Assembly: GCA_038496445.1 (NCBI GenBank) | Contig: JALMLS010000635.1 | Coordinates: 58,755 to 122,754 of the forward strand | DNA: 64,000 nt | Source: Trichosphaerium sp. ATCC 40318 | Taxonomy: Eukaryota; Discosea; Flabellinia; Trichosidae | Reading direction: 5' to 3' | Shown here: positions 23,680 through 34,360 of the stretch, one piece after another | Layout of the letters: every line of letters begins with the position of its first letter | How positions within the stretch are numbered: the first letter of the stretch is position 1 | Program-made: the position numbers and the translations under genes | Notes under the pieces: generated by a model | The model's database searches: none | Told to the model about the DNA's origin: nothing | What the model saw: only the letters and a program-made list of their open reading frames with translations

Positions 23680-24819
23680 ATGAGCAACTCGGTATCACTA
23701 GATTCTGCGCCTACAGAGGTCCTAAGCTGTATTCTAAGCTTTTTGAATACAAACGATGATCTTTTGTCTGCAGCGCAGTGTAATGTCTTGTTTTCAGATA
23801 TAATACACTCTATAATAGGATACAAACATGTATACATTACAAACAAGCGAGCAAAGTCAATAGCAAAGCATAAAGGAATCATCAAAAGATCAACTCTTCA
23901 TTTCATTGGTCGTAATAAAAAAACCTACTGGAACAATCTTCGCGTCTTTGCTGGTGCACAAAATGTGTCACTCACAAAGTTCCCGTATATAAGTGAAGAA
24001 GGGATTAAAGGCTTTGCTGGCGTCAATTACATTAATTTACGAGGATGTGACAATGTAACAGATGACAGTGTTAGTGCATTAGCAGGTGTACAGGAAATAT
24101 TATTGGATTACACTAGTGTAGGTGATAATGGTCTCAAAGCACTTGCTGGTGTATACAAGATTACTTTAAGGAGTTGTACCAATATTACAGACGAAGGTGT
24201 TCGTGCATTAGCAGGCGTACATGATATTAATCTTTATGAATGTCCAAGAGTGACAGATGAAGGAATTAAAGCACTGAGTGGTGTACACACAATCGGTATA
24301 GCTAAGAACAGAAACATTAGTGATGCTGGTATTCAAGCTCTTTCAGGTGTTTATGATATTAATCTGAATCAAAGCAGGCGTTCAGTAACTGTAGCAGCCT
24401 ATAAAGCTATCGCTGGTGTTCACACTATAAAATTATCTTTTTCATACGTGACAGATGAATGTCTTCAATATCTTGCTGGAGTTCACACTATTGATTTATC
24501 GTATACTTCTGTTAGTGATATTGGTGTCAAAGCGCTTGCTGGTGTTCATACAATCAACCTGACAAGTAACAAGTATTTGACAGATGAAGGTGTGATTGCG
24601 CTTGCAGGAGTTACAACTATTCGATTAGGACACTGTAAAAAAATCACTGATGTGGGTGTCAAAGCACTTGTTGGTGTTGAGACTATTGTAGTGAATGGAT
24701 GTCCTCTTGTTACTGCTACAGGGTTACTTACTCTTGGGCATGCTGAAATTTTTGCGGATAAACCGGTCTTCAAAGAGTTGGCTTCAATGAAAAAGCAAAA
24801 GCGTAAAAACAGACGTTAA
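23680..24819 (+). CDS. Intronless F-box / leucine-rich-repeat protein
   Basis: A single 379-codon frame from ATG 23680 to 24819. The N-terminus is F-box-like (SAPTEVLSCILSFLNTNDDL). From about residue 95, some eleven repeats of 22-26 residues follow the pattern [TS]DEGV+ALAGVHTINL (GVRALAGVHDINLYECPRV, GVKALAGVHTINLTSN). The tail is basic (KKQKRKNRR). F-box/LRR proteins usually choose substrates for SCF ubiquitin ligases. Lack of introns among genes with up to 28 exons, and very homogeneous repeats with the AGVHT core, set it apart. Repeats of this style are familiar to me from large DNA viruses and some algae and protists, so transfer or retrocopying is possible. A related, broken copy of the N-terminus lies at 29.3 kb. 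Confidence 0.85.
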   Translation: MSNSVSLDSAPTEVLSCILSFLNTNDDLLSAAQCNVLFSDIIHSIIGYKHVYITNKRAKSIAKHKGIIKRSTLHFIGRNKKTYWNNLRVFAGAQNVSLTKFPYISEEGIKGFAGVNYINLRGCDNVTDDSVSALAGVQEILLDYTSVGDNGLKALAGVYKITLRSCTNITDEGVRALAGVHDINLYECPRVTDEGIKALSGVHTIGIAKNRNISDAGIQALSGVYDINLNQSRRSVTVAAYKAIAGVHTIKLSFSYVTDECLQYLAGVHTIDLSYTSVSDIGVKALAGVHTINLTSNKYLTDEGVIALAGVTTIRLGHCKKITDVGVKALVGVETIVVNGCPLVTATGLLTLGHAEIFADKPVFKELASMKKQKRKNRR

Positions 24820-25150
24820 ATAACTATGAGGGTACTATAGATACTAGACAACGTATTCAACATAATGTCTTGTATGTATATAAACAGATTTATTACAGTT
24901 TGATATGACAGAGTTTCGCTCAATCACATAAAAACAACTTTGCAAAAAAAAAAAAAAAACAGTTTTCTATTTGCAAAACATCACGTTCTAGGTTTACTGT
25001 CAGAATTAGTTCCCAGAAAATCTGTGTTGTTGCGTGTTAAGTATGTTTCACAGACTACTATTGCAATGTATCGCAGCAACGTCAAAAAGTTGAAGACTAG
25101 CGTTGAAATTATGTGCACTCTTTTTCTCTTTGTTTTTTTATTCAAACGCA
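24820..25150. other. Intergenic: LRR-gene 3' end and nucleoside-hydrolase promoter
   Basis: A TTTATT and a 15-base A run at about 24944-24958. Nothing coding is recognised. Confidence 0.4.
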
Positions 25151-26563
25151 ATGTATCACATGCTTTGTTTGTTCGCCTTTGGCCTTGTTTTAGCTGCAAG
25201 CGCATTTCCAGTCATTATTGATACTGATATTGGTCAGGATATCGACGAGTACGGCCACAGAAAGCGAGTTTTGAAAAGTTGTTAACGAATTCATTCCCAA
25301 CTAGTTCGTGGGCGCTTGCGCTTTCATTAAAACGCCCAGACATGGATATTAAGATGGTTTTAACAGCCGCTCACAATCCTAGCGGAAGAGCACGTTGAAT
25401 GAACGGTTACTAGCGCTAAACTGCTAAATAGGCTCAGATAGTAGCTAAATATTTGACTGAAGTTGGCAGAGATGACATTCCCATTGGGGTTGGACAATAA
25501 AAAAACTTTTCGCTTTTCGTCACGTGTTACAAAATTAACGTATTGTAATAGGTTGGTGTATATCAAGATAGCTATGTTGGTCCATTGTATGATTGGGCTA
25601 AAAATTTTACACTTTCGGAATACAAAGGGCCTATGTTTACCGACGGGAAAGTCTTTAGTTTTTTTTTTTGTCACGTGATTAATTTTAAAATAGGATATCT
25701 GAGGCTATCAAGATAATAGATGCTTCTCCTGAACCTGTTGTTATTCTTGAGATAGCACCTGTTCCAAATATGAAAGCTATATTGACGAAAAGGCCTGACT
25801 TAGCATCAAAGATGATTGTCAAAGCGATGAGCGGTAGCATCAACATTTGCTATGGTAAGAAAATTATTTCAATATTGATGTAACATTTTTGAAAGGTGGT
25901 AAAAAAGCGCCTCCTTGTGAGGAGTATAACGTCAAAGAAGATGTCCCTGCGAGCCAATTATTCTATGCTACAAAATACAAGGTACGTAAGCTTAGTGTAA
26001 AGTTAATCTAATACGCTATGAAGGAGCCAATGGTGACGTCACCAATTGACATTGGTATTTTTTTACGAAAAGTTCGGTGAATGGTTTCTTCTAACACGTG
26101 GTTGTAATAGGTTATATTGCTGTAATTGGTGGTGATATGTACCAAAAGATACTACAGTCAACCGACATTATCACCAAAACACTTATAGAATGCTACACAT
26201 TTTGGGCAGCAAACGGTAAAAAACGGTTAAAATGTGTTCTTGTAGTTGACTTTTTCTTGTTCTTAGGCGGACATGGATCACCAAAGACTCACACAACGAC
26301 TATTTGGGTTCGTCTAAACAATTCATTTTGAGCGATACAGCATGTTCTTTAGTCTCACATTCTAATCTTAGGACGCTACTGCAGCATACTTAGTGTATTC
26401 AAACATGTCATTTGTTGAGCTCACAGATGTTCAAATCGTAGTTGATGATAAAGGTGAAACACTTGTTAACTCTACTGGACAGCATGTCCTTGCAGCAGAG
26501 AGTTGGACTAAAACGGGCCTTAATGACTGGTTTTCAAATGTAGTGGATATACTCACATCATAA
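25151..26563 (+). CDS. Secreted inosine-uridine preferring nucleoside hydrolase
   Basis: The ATG at 25151 gives a signal peptide (MYHMLCLFAFGLVLAASA) directly before the family hallmark FPVIIDTDIGQDID|D, completed across the first intron (GTACGG donor near 25247). Further exons: SWALALSLKRPDMDIKMVLT, IVAKYLTEVGRDDIPIGVG, YVGPLYDWAKNFTLSEYKGP, RISEAIKIIDASPEPVVILE, GHGSPKTHTTTIWDATAAYL, ending NVVDILTS at 26563. The DTDxGxDxDD aspartates bind calcium and the ribose. The protein hydrolyses the N-glycosidic bond of nucleosides. Its signal peptide points to purine/pyrimidine scavenging outside the cell or in a lysosome. The middle (GSINICYG, CEEYNVKEDVPASQL) is more diverged than in typical members. 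AATAAA at about 26617. Confidence 0.8.
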
Positions 26564-26902
26564 CCCGGACCTAAAAATATGTTTTACTATTCTGTTTTTC
26601 GACTCAGTCGAAACCAAAAATAAAATAAGTAAACATTCAATCAATGGCCAAATGAAAAACCCTCACAAAAGTCTTCGCATTGTTATGCTTTTTCTACAAG
26701 GATTACCGCCCTATTTGGAAGGTTTTTGTATCAACAAAGACAACTCCCTGGCAATAGTGATTAGTGCCATGTAGACGTGAAAGTGACTTATCACATTCAA
26801 CTTCTCTTTCTCAAAGTCCACCTATTTTTTTACTCTCGGCTGTTGTACATCACAAAAAACAGTACGTGAATAAAAATATGTCAACAGTTTATTGGATCAT
26901 CG
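26564..26902. other. Convergent 3' ends
   Basis: This is the space between two converging genes. It contains a plus-strand AATAAA near 26617 and a minus-strand one near 26872 (TTTTTA/TTTATT), and no gene. Confidence 0.4.
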
Positions 26903-28790
26903 TTACTTGTATGGTCTACAAGATCCTAATACATCTCTTGGTAAACTTGTTACTATTGCGGTTATATAATCTTCTCCTCTTGTGACATCAAGTACATACC
27001 TTACACGTTTTAGTAAAACAGTGGTAGCAGAATTTGGCAATATCTTTATCAAGTACCTATCAATAAACTCTTCTTGTACTTTAGGTTCATAATGAATGCC
27101 ATCTGGGGACCACCCAAAGTTGAATATTTTATGATCTGTGGTGAGTACTGTTGTTCCACCTTTTTTGAAAAAGTGTCAAAAAAAAAAAAGGCAAAAACAA
27201 AAAAATTGTTTTGACATACCTCCACCATACCATTCAGCACCACATGTGACCTTAAGGACATTTCCATTGAAATGCGTACATGGAATTTTGCCACGACAAA
27301 CAACACCACCATCAGCAACACCACACTGAAAAAAAAAAGTATATTAGTTTGCAGTTCACTAGAATACTATTCGAATGCTGTCATTATTCCTTAGCTCGAA
27401 ACTGTTTTTGTGTACACAAGAAGTAACTGTACCTGTCTCATCCCATTCCTTCCAGTAAGATATACATTATGATCTTTGGTAACAAAACCATACTGGCCTT
27501 CACTACCTGATGCCTAGAGATGTTTTGTTTACAAAAAAAAAAAAAAGTAGATGGCTTTCTTGCTTAAAATGCTGACATACTTGTATTACAAACATGTCAT
27601 TATGTGGTTCTCCACCTTCTTGTAAATGTAACACACCATTCTTAGTTAAGATCAAAGGAAAATCATAAGTTTGAGCAAGGTGTGTAACTGGATCATCTTT
27701 TGGCATTTCCTCTACTGTATCATCTTGATGTTCCCATTTATTTATTGCTATGACTTTATTTGTTTCTGTTAAAAATATAGTACTAAATGCAGTGCAACAG
27801 CAAGTAGTAAATACTTCGTCCTTATACTCATCATGATTCCTAAAAAATTCTTATTAACAAATCCAATGCAACAAAAAAATGTGTTTAGCAACGTACTCTC
27901 TAACACTTTTCCATTTTGTAGAATGGAAATAATAAGCGTCTAAGAACATGTTAATTATAGTGTATTATAAACGAACTACACCAATTCTTACTTCCTGTAA
28001 AAGTTACCAAAGCATAAATATTGTGACCCATTGCTACTTTTTTAACCTTGTATGTATCATCTCCAATTTCAATTCGTGTTGGCTCTTTTCTATCAATCAT
28101 CGTGTTTAGCTTACTTATAAAATAAAGGCACTACGCACTCCTTTATAACTGAACCCCATGCCCAACCGCAACTCTCAATATCAACGGCACAACCACCATA
28201 CTCATGAGAAGGCTCTAAAAAAACATGTCACAATGGAAAAAGAAAAAAGGCTTCTTGTGTATCACGTGATACTTTTTTACACTACATACCACATTTTTTA
28301 AATGTTGTTTCTGTTGGTAAACGCAGTGGTGCTACTTGTATTGGATATACAGACGCGTCAAGTGAAGGTACTCCCAACCTTCCGTTTACTGAAAATAAAT
28401 GTCACGCGTTAACTCTCGCATTAAATTCTTGTTTTGACGTACACACTTTGCCCCAAACGTACGTGTGAGATGTACGCCACGCAAGATAAGTCATTTTATG
28501 GTTTTTAACGAAAAATTGGCTAATATGGCTCCATTCTCCTTCTTTGTGTAAATTATCTAACAAGCTAGTGTACCGGGTAAGAGAAACAATGCTTCTAATT
28601 AAACGCGGATATTTTACCTCTTCCAAAAAGCTGGCGCTTCTGATACCTCCTTGAGGTATCTAGATACACAAGCGACTGTGCACAAGGCTTTTGGTGGCAA
28701 ATGACTCAGAATCTCGTTCAATACGTCATAAGTTTGTGTCAGTAAGCATTCTTCGATACTCATCTCTATTGGCACTCGTTTAACACTCAT
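26903..28790 (-). CDS. F-box protein with RCC1-like beta-propeller
   Basis: The start at 28790 (MSVKRVPIEMSIEECLL) runs into an F-box (VLNEILSHLPPKALCTVACV, SRYLKEVSEAPAFWK). The remaining exons are short and each holds a propeller-like blade: IEIGDDTYKVKKVAMGHNIY|ALV, TNKVIAINKWEHQDD, MFVIQASGSEGQYGFVTKDH, NVYLTGRNGMRQCG, VLKVTCGAEWYGGG, DHKIFNFGWSPDG. The recurring small-hydrophobic-G-x-x-H/E pattern and [VI]Y..G.N resemble RCC1/ATS1 repeats. It ends LGSCRPYK at 26903. The likely role is substrate recognition in an SCF ubiquitin ligase. The intron at about 28230-28290 carries CACGTG. The propeller call is moderate, the F-box strong. Confidence 0.65.
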
Positions 28791-29296
28791 ATTGTTTTTG
28801 TTTGATATTGATGCTTTGGTCAATTGAGCAAAAAGCACACGTGCTGAGTAAAATGACCAATAGATTCGAAGATGATTTGTTGGTTTCAAAGAATATCTTC
28901 TGATCTTGTGATAGCAAGACCTTTTGTCGAAACAAAGATTGTCATTAGAATGAACCTATCACATGGTCTCAGTAGATTATTGATCATGGTGCTGTAGTTA
29001 TATTAAAGGTTAAGGGTAATTTTGACATCAATTGTTATGACAAAAAATTTTGTTTACATGGTGCGACGTCCAATGATTGAATGGTCAGGTCAATGATAAC
29101 TTTTCGGGTTTAAGGTTACTAGAATTTACAGTAGGCCTAACCGACCAATTAGAACAAAACCTGTCCAGCTTACCAGGGCAAGGATGCCTTAGTTCTTGCA
29201 AAGGCATTGTTTGACGCTAAACCTCTTGACTGATACCTTTATTCAAGCAGCCACATACAATGGTGATAGTAGCGTAACACTACAGTTTACAACAAA
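28791..29296. other. Intergenic
   Basis: 5' flank of the F-box/RCC1-like gene, with a CACGTG at about 28839. Nothing else is recognised. Confidence 0.4.
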
Positions 29297-29541
29297 ATGG
29301 AAGAGACTACACAGAAAACACCAATAGCAGCTTTATGGCACTCCCCGAGATGATCATATATATTCTCAAACAACTAAATTGCGCTCGTCTTTCAGCCCAA
29401 ACGTGCCACTTTTTGCAAGATATTGTTCACAACCACGTTGGATATGGCATAATAACAAGTGAGGGAGTTAGAATTCTTGAGTTTAAGCGAATAAACTATA
29501 GTATTGGGCTATTATCTCTGTTGCTATGTCTAATAGATTAA
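29297..29541 (+). pseudogene. Broken F-box fragment
   Basis: The ATG at 29297 reads MEETTQKTPIAALWHSPR and stops at once. One frame over, from 29335, reads MALPEMIIYILKQLNCARLS, CHFLQDIVHNHVGYGIITSE, to a stop at 29541. The second part aligns with the N-terminus of the F-box/LRR gene at 23.7 kb (TEVLSCILSFLN, FSDIIHSIIGYKHVYIT). No LRR part follows. A frameshift plus truncation makes this a remnant of that family, although a short F-box-only protein starting at 29335 cannot be excluded. Confidence 0.55.
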
Positions 29542-29640
29542 CAGTGATATGCAAAAGGATTTGTTTTTTAAATAAAAGATTACACAGTTAAGGTTTCTTG
29601 ATAAAGACTTTGTTTATTGAGAAAAGCAGAAAAAAAAAAG

Positions 29641-31132
29641 TCATAGTCTTGCTAAAACTAATTTGTCCATAGTAGTGCTTGAAACATCTGGTACTTTACT
29701 CTGGAAATTACCATAACTGTCAGGTAAATCTTTTGTTGGAGAGCATGTAAATTTGGGTTGCCTCTTCTCGAAAAAACTAAGGAAACCTTCTTGCACATCA
29801 TTTGAAGATGTCATGCTTTAAAAAAATACTGAGTAAAATTTCTTTGTGTTGACGTACTGCCATAGATATCTAGATTCAGCAAGATGTGCCTCCTGAATAG
29901 AAATTAAGTAATCGATAATAATTAGGTTCAAAAAACTTACCTCAGGTGTACTAGAAGCGAGACTCTGTTTAAGCAAACGTCTATAAAAAAATAAGAAAAA
30001 AATGAGTATTCGAAGTGCTCCGTTAAATCACGTGGTATCGTACTTTGTTAAGGCTAGACATAACGGAGAACAATTGTTGGCTATATCTCTAGCAATTGAT
30101 AACGCTTTAGGTAATACTTGTGACCGTGGCGTAATGTAGTTGAACAGTTCAGGAACCTTTGTAATAAAAAATAAGTTTTTTCTTCAATTCTATCATGGGT
30201 CGATTACAATTTACCTCTTTAGGATAAAATATCCTTCCAGTCAATAACAATTCTGATGCTCTTGTAAGACCAATTAGCCTAGGCAAGAAGAAACCTAATA
30301 CACAACTTAATGGCCCAAAAACTAAAGTGATAGTTTTTGTTTTTTTCAGTACTTGCTCCGCCTTCAACAATCAAAGCTCTTCTTGCAAAGACAAACCCTA
30401 TTTTCGCATCATCAGCGACTACTCTGATATCCATAGCACAAGGCATCGTGATACCAACACTAAACAACTGTTGTCAACAGCGGTTTTTTTTTCTTGATAA
30501 ATCACAAAAAAATATAACATTTGCTTACCCTATCGCGTGACCGTTGATGCTACAGATACTGTCAGATTTCATAGTAAATATGTATTACAAGTTAAACATA
30601 CGCAGCTATGACTGGCTTTCTACAATTTGCTATAGGAAGTGTAGCTCTACCAGCAAGATCTCTAGAATGAATAGCACCTTTTTTTTTAAAATTTTTGTGA
30701 GAAAAAAAGTTCAAATTAATAATTGTGCCGGTTGGCACTTGTGACAAGTCATAGAATACAATTGAATACGTTTAATGAGCTTAAAGCCCACCGTGGTATT
30801 TCTTTTAAGCGTTTTGACGCAGGGAAAAGCGATTGTACCTGTTGTTCCTTCCTTTTTGAACTCATCTTCGTTAATTGGGTTCGCAAACGCTTTTAGATCA
30901 GCTCCAGCACAAAACATCTTTCCTTGGCCAGTTACTACAATTACCTATTTCTGTAAGCACCTAATATGGATTAAATACGCGTTACCTTTACGCTGTCATC
31001 AGTATCTAACGCTGTAAAGAGGTTTCTGATCTCTTCGGATAATTTATAGTTGTACGCATTGTATGGCGGATTCTTTAATGTTACAAGGGTAACACCATCG
31101 CCTTTATCCTCAACAAGCAGTTGCTCCATCAT
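29641..31132 (-). CDS. Enoyl-CoA hydratase/isomerase with peroxisomal-type C-terminus
   Basis: The start at 31132 is MMEQLLVEDKGDGVTLVTLK, then NPPYNAYNYKLSEEIRNLF. The crotonase marks are present: VIVVTGQGKMFCAGADLKAF (oxyanion hole), CRKPVIAAYINGHAIGVGIT, MDIRVVADDAKIGFVFARR. The C-terminal helical part ends with LVLARL. ARL fits the PTS1 consensus, so the enzyme probably acts in peroxisomal beta-oxidation, hydrating or isomerising enoyl-CoA. Seven to eight exons; several introns contain CACGTG or short A tracts. Length about 260-270 residues is normal. HAIGVGIT differs from the commonest HALGGG form and is closer to isomerase-like members. The catalytic glutamates are not clearly placed by eye. 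Confidence 0.8.
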
Positions 31133-32094
31133 TTAACCGAAGCTATCAAAGTCAAAGTTAGGTAAACCATTTTTTTAGAAAGTGTAAAAAAGACGTTAGG
31201 TTTGTTATCTCTAAAGTTGTGCAAGCACCTCTTGCCGTCGTACATAATCGTTTGACAGCACCACGTTATGAGAAAAAAGCATGTGAGGCATCCAGCGGGA
31301 CATACAAAGCAATTGTGACTCACATGTTTTTTTGTTGATTTACAAAGGAGCGTAGTGGGTTCGTATTTCACCAACTGTTTTTTGTTCTTATTTGTACTTT
31401 TTAGTTTTTGATCCTACGGCTCGAGTCTTTGAATGATAGTTGAGCGTTCATTTAAAAACTCTTGAAGTTTTGGTACAAATGACAGATCTGCTCGTGAATA
31501 TAATTTCCTAAGCCTAGCTGTACTTTTTTTTTTTTATCAATTTTAAAATGCATCTTGCATTTTACCCACGCGTGTACAGATTTGGATAGTAGTTCTAAGG
31601 TTTTTATCCAGACGATAAAAAGTGTACTTAGGATCTTAAGAAAAAGGTTTTCCGTATTACTAACAGCATGCAAGCCGACAATGTAGTTCGGAGGGCTGAA
31701 AGAAAAAGCTGAAGACTCTTCAAATAAAAGGGAGTAACCTCAATCTTCTTTCCGGCCGCTATATGGTTATGCCAATAACACATGGGGTGTACTACAACGA
31801 GCACTATTGTTTCACCGCTTTATTGGGTAAAAAACGTTCCAAATCACGTGTTAAACGTGGTATGACTGTTTTATTGCGATTAAATGAAATTACATAGTGG
31901 GCGATAATTTCTCCCTTTTGTGCACCCAAATGTTGTTAAGTGGCCGATAAAAACGGTATGTTCTTACGAACCTGCTAGAGTAAGAATGGGAAACTGCTTG
32001 GTACCCTCTTTTTAAGTCCAAAAACCAAAAAGCTCTGTTTTGTGAATTGTTCTATAACAACAACAAAGACCTTTACAGCAACAACAAAAACAGG
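31133..32094. other. Gene-poor spacer
   Basis: About 960 nt with no convincing gene. Minus-strand frames at 31129-31374 and 31452-31673 are short, AT-driven, and the first overlaps the enoyl-CoA hydratase start. CACGTG at about 31842. The last 100 nt are CAA-rich and form the leader of the next gene. Confidence 0.45.
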
Positions 32095-33079
32095 ATGCAA
32101 CACACCTCTCTCCTTGTTCTCTTACTTTCTTGCTTTGTTTTATCAACAATCGCTTGCCGTTGCGCTCAACGCAGTGAAGAAGAAGTATTTTGCGCATCAG
32201 ACGCTGTTCTTAAAGTCAAAATAAGATTTGAACGTCGTACTCGCCCAACCAGCCTACAAAGAAGATTTTTCGCAGAAGTACTTGATAATTTCAAGTTCCC
32301 AAGCTCTGGTGAACCTAGATATGTTTGGATAGTTACAGGGTACGTACTTTACCAGGTTTTCTCTCCTATTTGCCTGTTTAACACTATCTTAGATCAAGCT
32401 CTGCTGCTTGTGGCGTTGACTTTGAAGTCGGAAAGGTAACTTGTCCAAACACGTGGGCAGTTTTTTTTCTTTTTTTGCTTTCAATTTCAAGCTTTGATTT
32501 TTTTATGTTCGTTTGCTCTTTCTAACACGTCAATAACAGGAATACCTCGTACCTGGTGCGATTGTAGATGGACCAACCAGAATACCTGTTATTTCGACCT
32601 CTACTTGCTCAACCAATGGCTTCTGTACCGTTCCACCAAATCCAACATGCGAGAGCGGTACAACATGTGTTTTTTGTACACTAGCTCTTCCACGGTGTAG
32701 AGAAGGATGTGAAAACTGTGTTATCACTCCTGGGTCATGTGAAGCTTGCGCAACAGCCACTTGTGAAGATGACTGCGTATTTTGTACACAAGCTATTCCA
32801 CAGTGTGAAGAAGGATGTGCAAACTGTGAAATCACTCCTCAGACATGCGACTCATGCGCTACTGCCACATGCAAAGATTGTGTTGTTTGTACACAAGCAG
32901 TTCCAGAGTGTGATGCCGACTGCGTCAAGTGCGCTATCAGCCCTCAAACATGTGATTCTTGTGCCTCAGCCCAATGTTGCGACTTTTTAAGATGCTTCCC
33001 TGGACCTTCAAGCTGTACTGAAGGATGTGCATTGAGCGGTACAACATGTTGTGCTGATACATGTGTTCCAGGATTCTAA
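32095..33079 (+). CDS. Secreted NTR-like protein with tandem Cys-rich repeats
   Basis: The ATG at 32095 gives a signal peptide (MQHTSLLVLLLSCFVLSTIA), followed by CRCAQRSEEEVFCASDAVL, the CxC...FC arrangement seen at the start of netrin/TIMP-type NTR domains (in TIMPs the first Cys follows the cleavage site, as here). Two short introns (about 32341 and 32432). The last large exon holds three repeats of about 37 residues, each with FCTxAxPxCxxGCxNC.ITP.(S/T)C..CATATC spacing, then a diverged fourth and the tail CCADTCVPGF at 33079. AATAAA follows at 33083. It is probably an exported, disulfide-stabilised protein. Whether it inhibits proteases as TIMPs do is unknown. Confidence 0.65.
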
Positions 33080-33433
33080 ACTAAATAAAACAACCTTTGA
33101 TCTATACAAACTGCGTTTTGTTGTCTTTCCTCTAATTTCTGTGTATGTAAACAGAAATTGAGGCGTACTGCTCCTGACACTTCCTTACCTAATCATACAT
33201 ATTGTCATATGCATTCTCCCATGTAGTACTATTACTGTCATTCAACAGAGCTTCAATTAAGCAAAGCCTTCGTTCGAACTATTAAAAAGAAATGTATTCA
33301 AAAAACAAACTAATGTGTCTCCTGATGAGTTACACATCTTACAGTCTGTATGTGTATACACTAACAAGATAGATATATACATCTATGTATAGATATAAAA
33401 TAGCCTACGGCTACTCTCAATGAAGACCATGGA
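33080..33433. other. Convergent 3' ends, nothing coding
   Basis: Contains AATAAA at 33083 and an ATATATAC/GTATAGATATA-rich stretch at about 33366-33400. No gene seen. Confidence 0.4.
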
Positions 33434-33924
33434 TCAACACCGTTTTTTACCGACAACACAATACCTAAAGGATATTTTCAGAACACTATAAAGTTTTTTG
33501 ACTGGGACGCACGTTATCATCATTGCAAAACCTAATAATCCACATGCAAGGGCTGCCACAAAACCTAGAATGCCTGCTATACCCAAAGACATGATTCCCA
33601 AGCTAATTAGAGGATGTGAGGACGGATGAGGTTTGGTTTACGTAAAAAACAGAAAATTTATGTTATTTAGTTAAAGCGTACATTAAATACCATACACCGC
33701 GTGTTAGATAGTTGTAGTATACTTGCGTGTGTGCTGCGGTCCAGCAGTAAACACCAACTTCAGCCAGAATTGAGAAAATAGCAAAAACCCTAAAACGCGC
33801 TTTAGTTTTGATTAGACGTACGTAGAGTTATTCCTTTGCGTCAAGAAGGTTCAGATTTCAAATTGCAAGCGATTGCGCCGAAAGTAGAAGTTAAAAAACT
33901 AGCGTACACTAAGATACCACACAT
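33434..33924 (-). CDS. Small multi-pass membrane protein (tetraspan-like), partial model
   Basis: Hydrophobic exons on the minus strand: MCGILVYASFLTSTFGAIAC (from 33924), VFAIFSILAEVGVYCWTAAH, then across an intron GIMSLGIAGILGFVAALACG, LLGFAMMITCVPVKKLYSVL and a basic tail CVVGKKRC at 33434. Four hydrophobic segments and a conserved-looking extracellular YYNYLTRGVWY fit a tetraspan/claudin-like or MARVEL-like topology. The first exon and second exon do not join in frame by any intron I can find, so the start is doubtful. Function unknown. Confidence 0.4.
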
Positions 33925-34360
33925 TATGTAAATCGCGAGATGGAAGTTAATATTATCGATTTCGTCGTTTACTACCAGAAAGATTTCTCCTTTTCGCTTT
34001 GTTTCTTTCCAAATACCCACACAAGCTACAGCCTACGTAGTAGTGAGTACGTTAAACCTGAGAATTTGAAACTAGCGCTAAAGCACGTCAAGGTACGCAG
34101 AGGTGCGCATGAACGAGCTATTCAACGCCTCCAAAGCCTTATTGATGCTGTAATTTACGTACTATCACATAAAGCATTAAAAAGACCGCTATTACTGTGT
34201 ACACCTTCTCCATGTTTAGGTGAGGCGTCTTGGAATCTCCCATCTTTCTATAGTTACTAGGCATCTTGTCAGACTTGTTTTTTCTTTTTTGATTTAAGCG
34301 AGGCTAAGGCGCACTTGAACTTAACCTAGCACGTGATTTCTACAACGCCTTATTGGCTTC
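33925..34360. other. Divergent promoter region with a doubtful frame
   Basis: Lies between a minus-strand and a plus-strand membrane-protein gene. A 106-codon plus frame (33940-34260) contains LALKHVKVRRGAHERAIQRL but has no recognisable domain. A CACGTG lies about 30 nt before the next start. Confidence 0.35.

Noticed and set aside
31129-31673. Two minus-strand frames upstream of enoyl-CoA hydratase
   Set aside because: The first overlaps the real start codon in another frame; the second is short with a lysine/AT bias and no motif.
33940-34260. 106-codon plus-strand frame
   Set aside because: No recognisable domain, it overlaps the divergent promoter of a better-supported gene, and internal splice-like sites are random.
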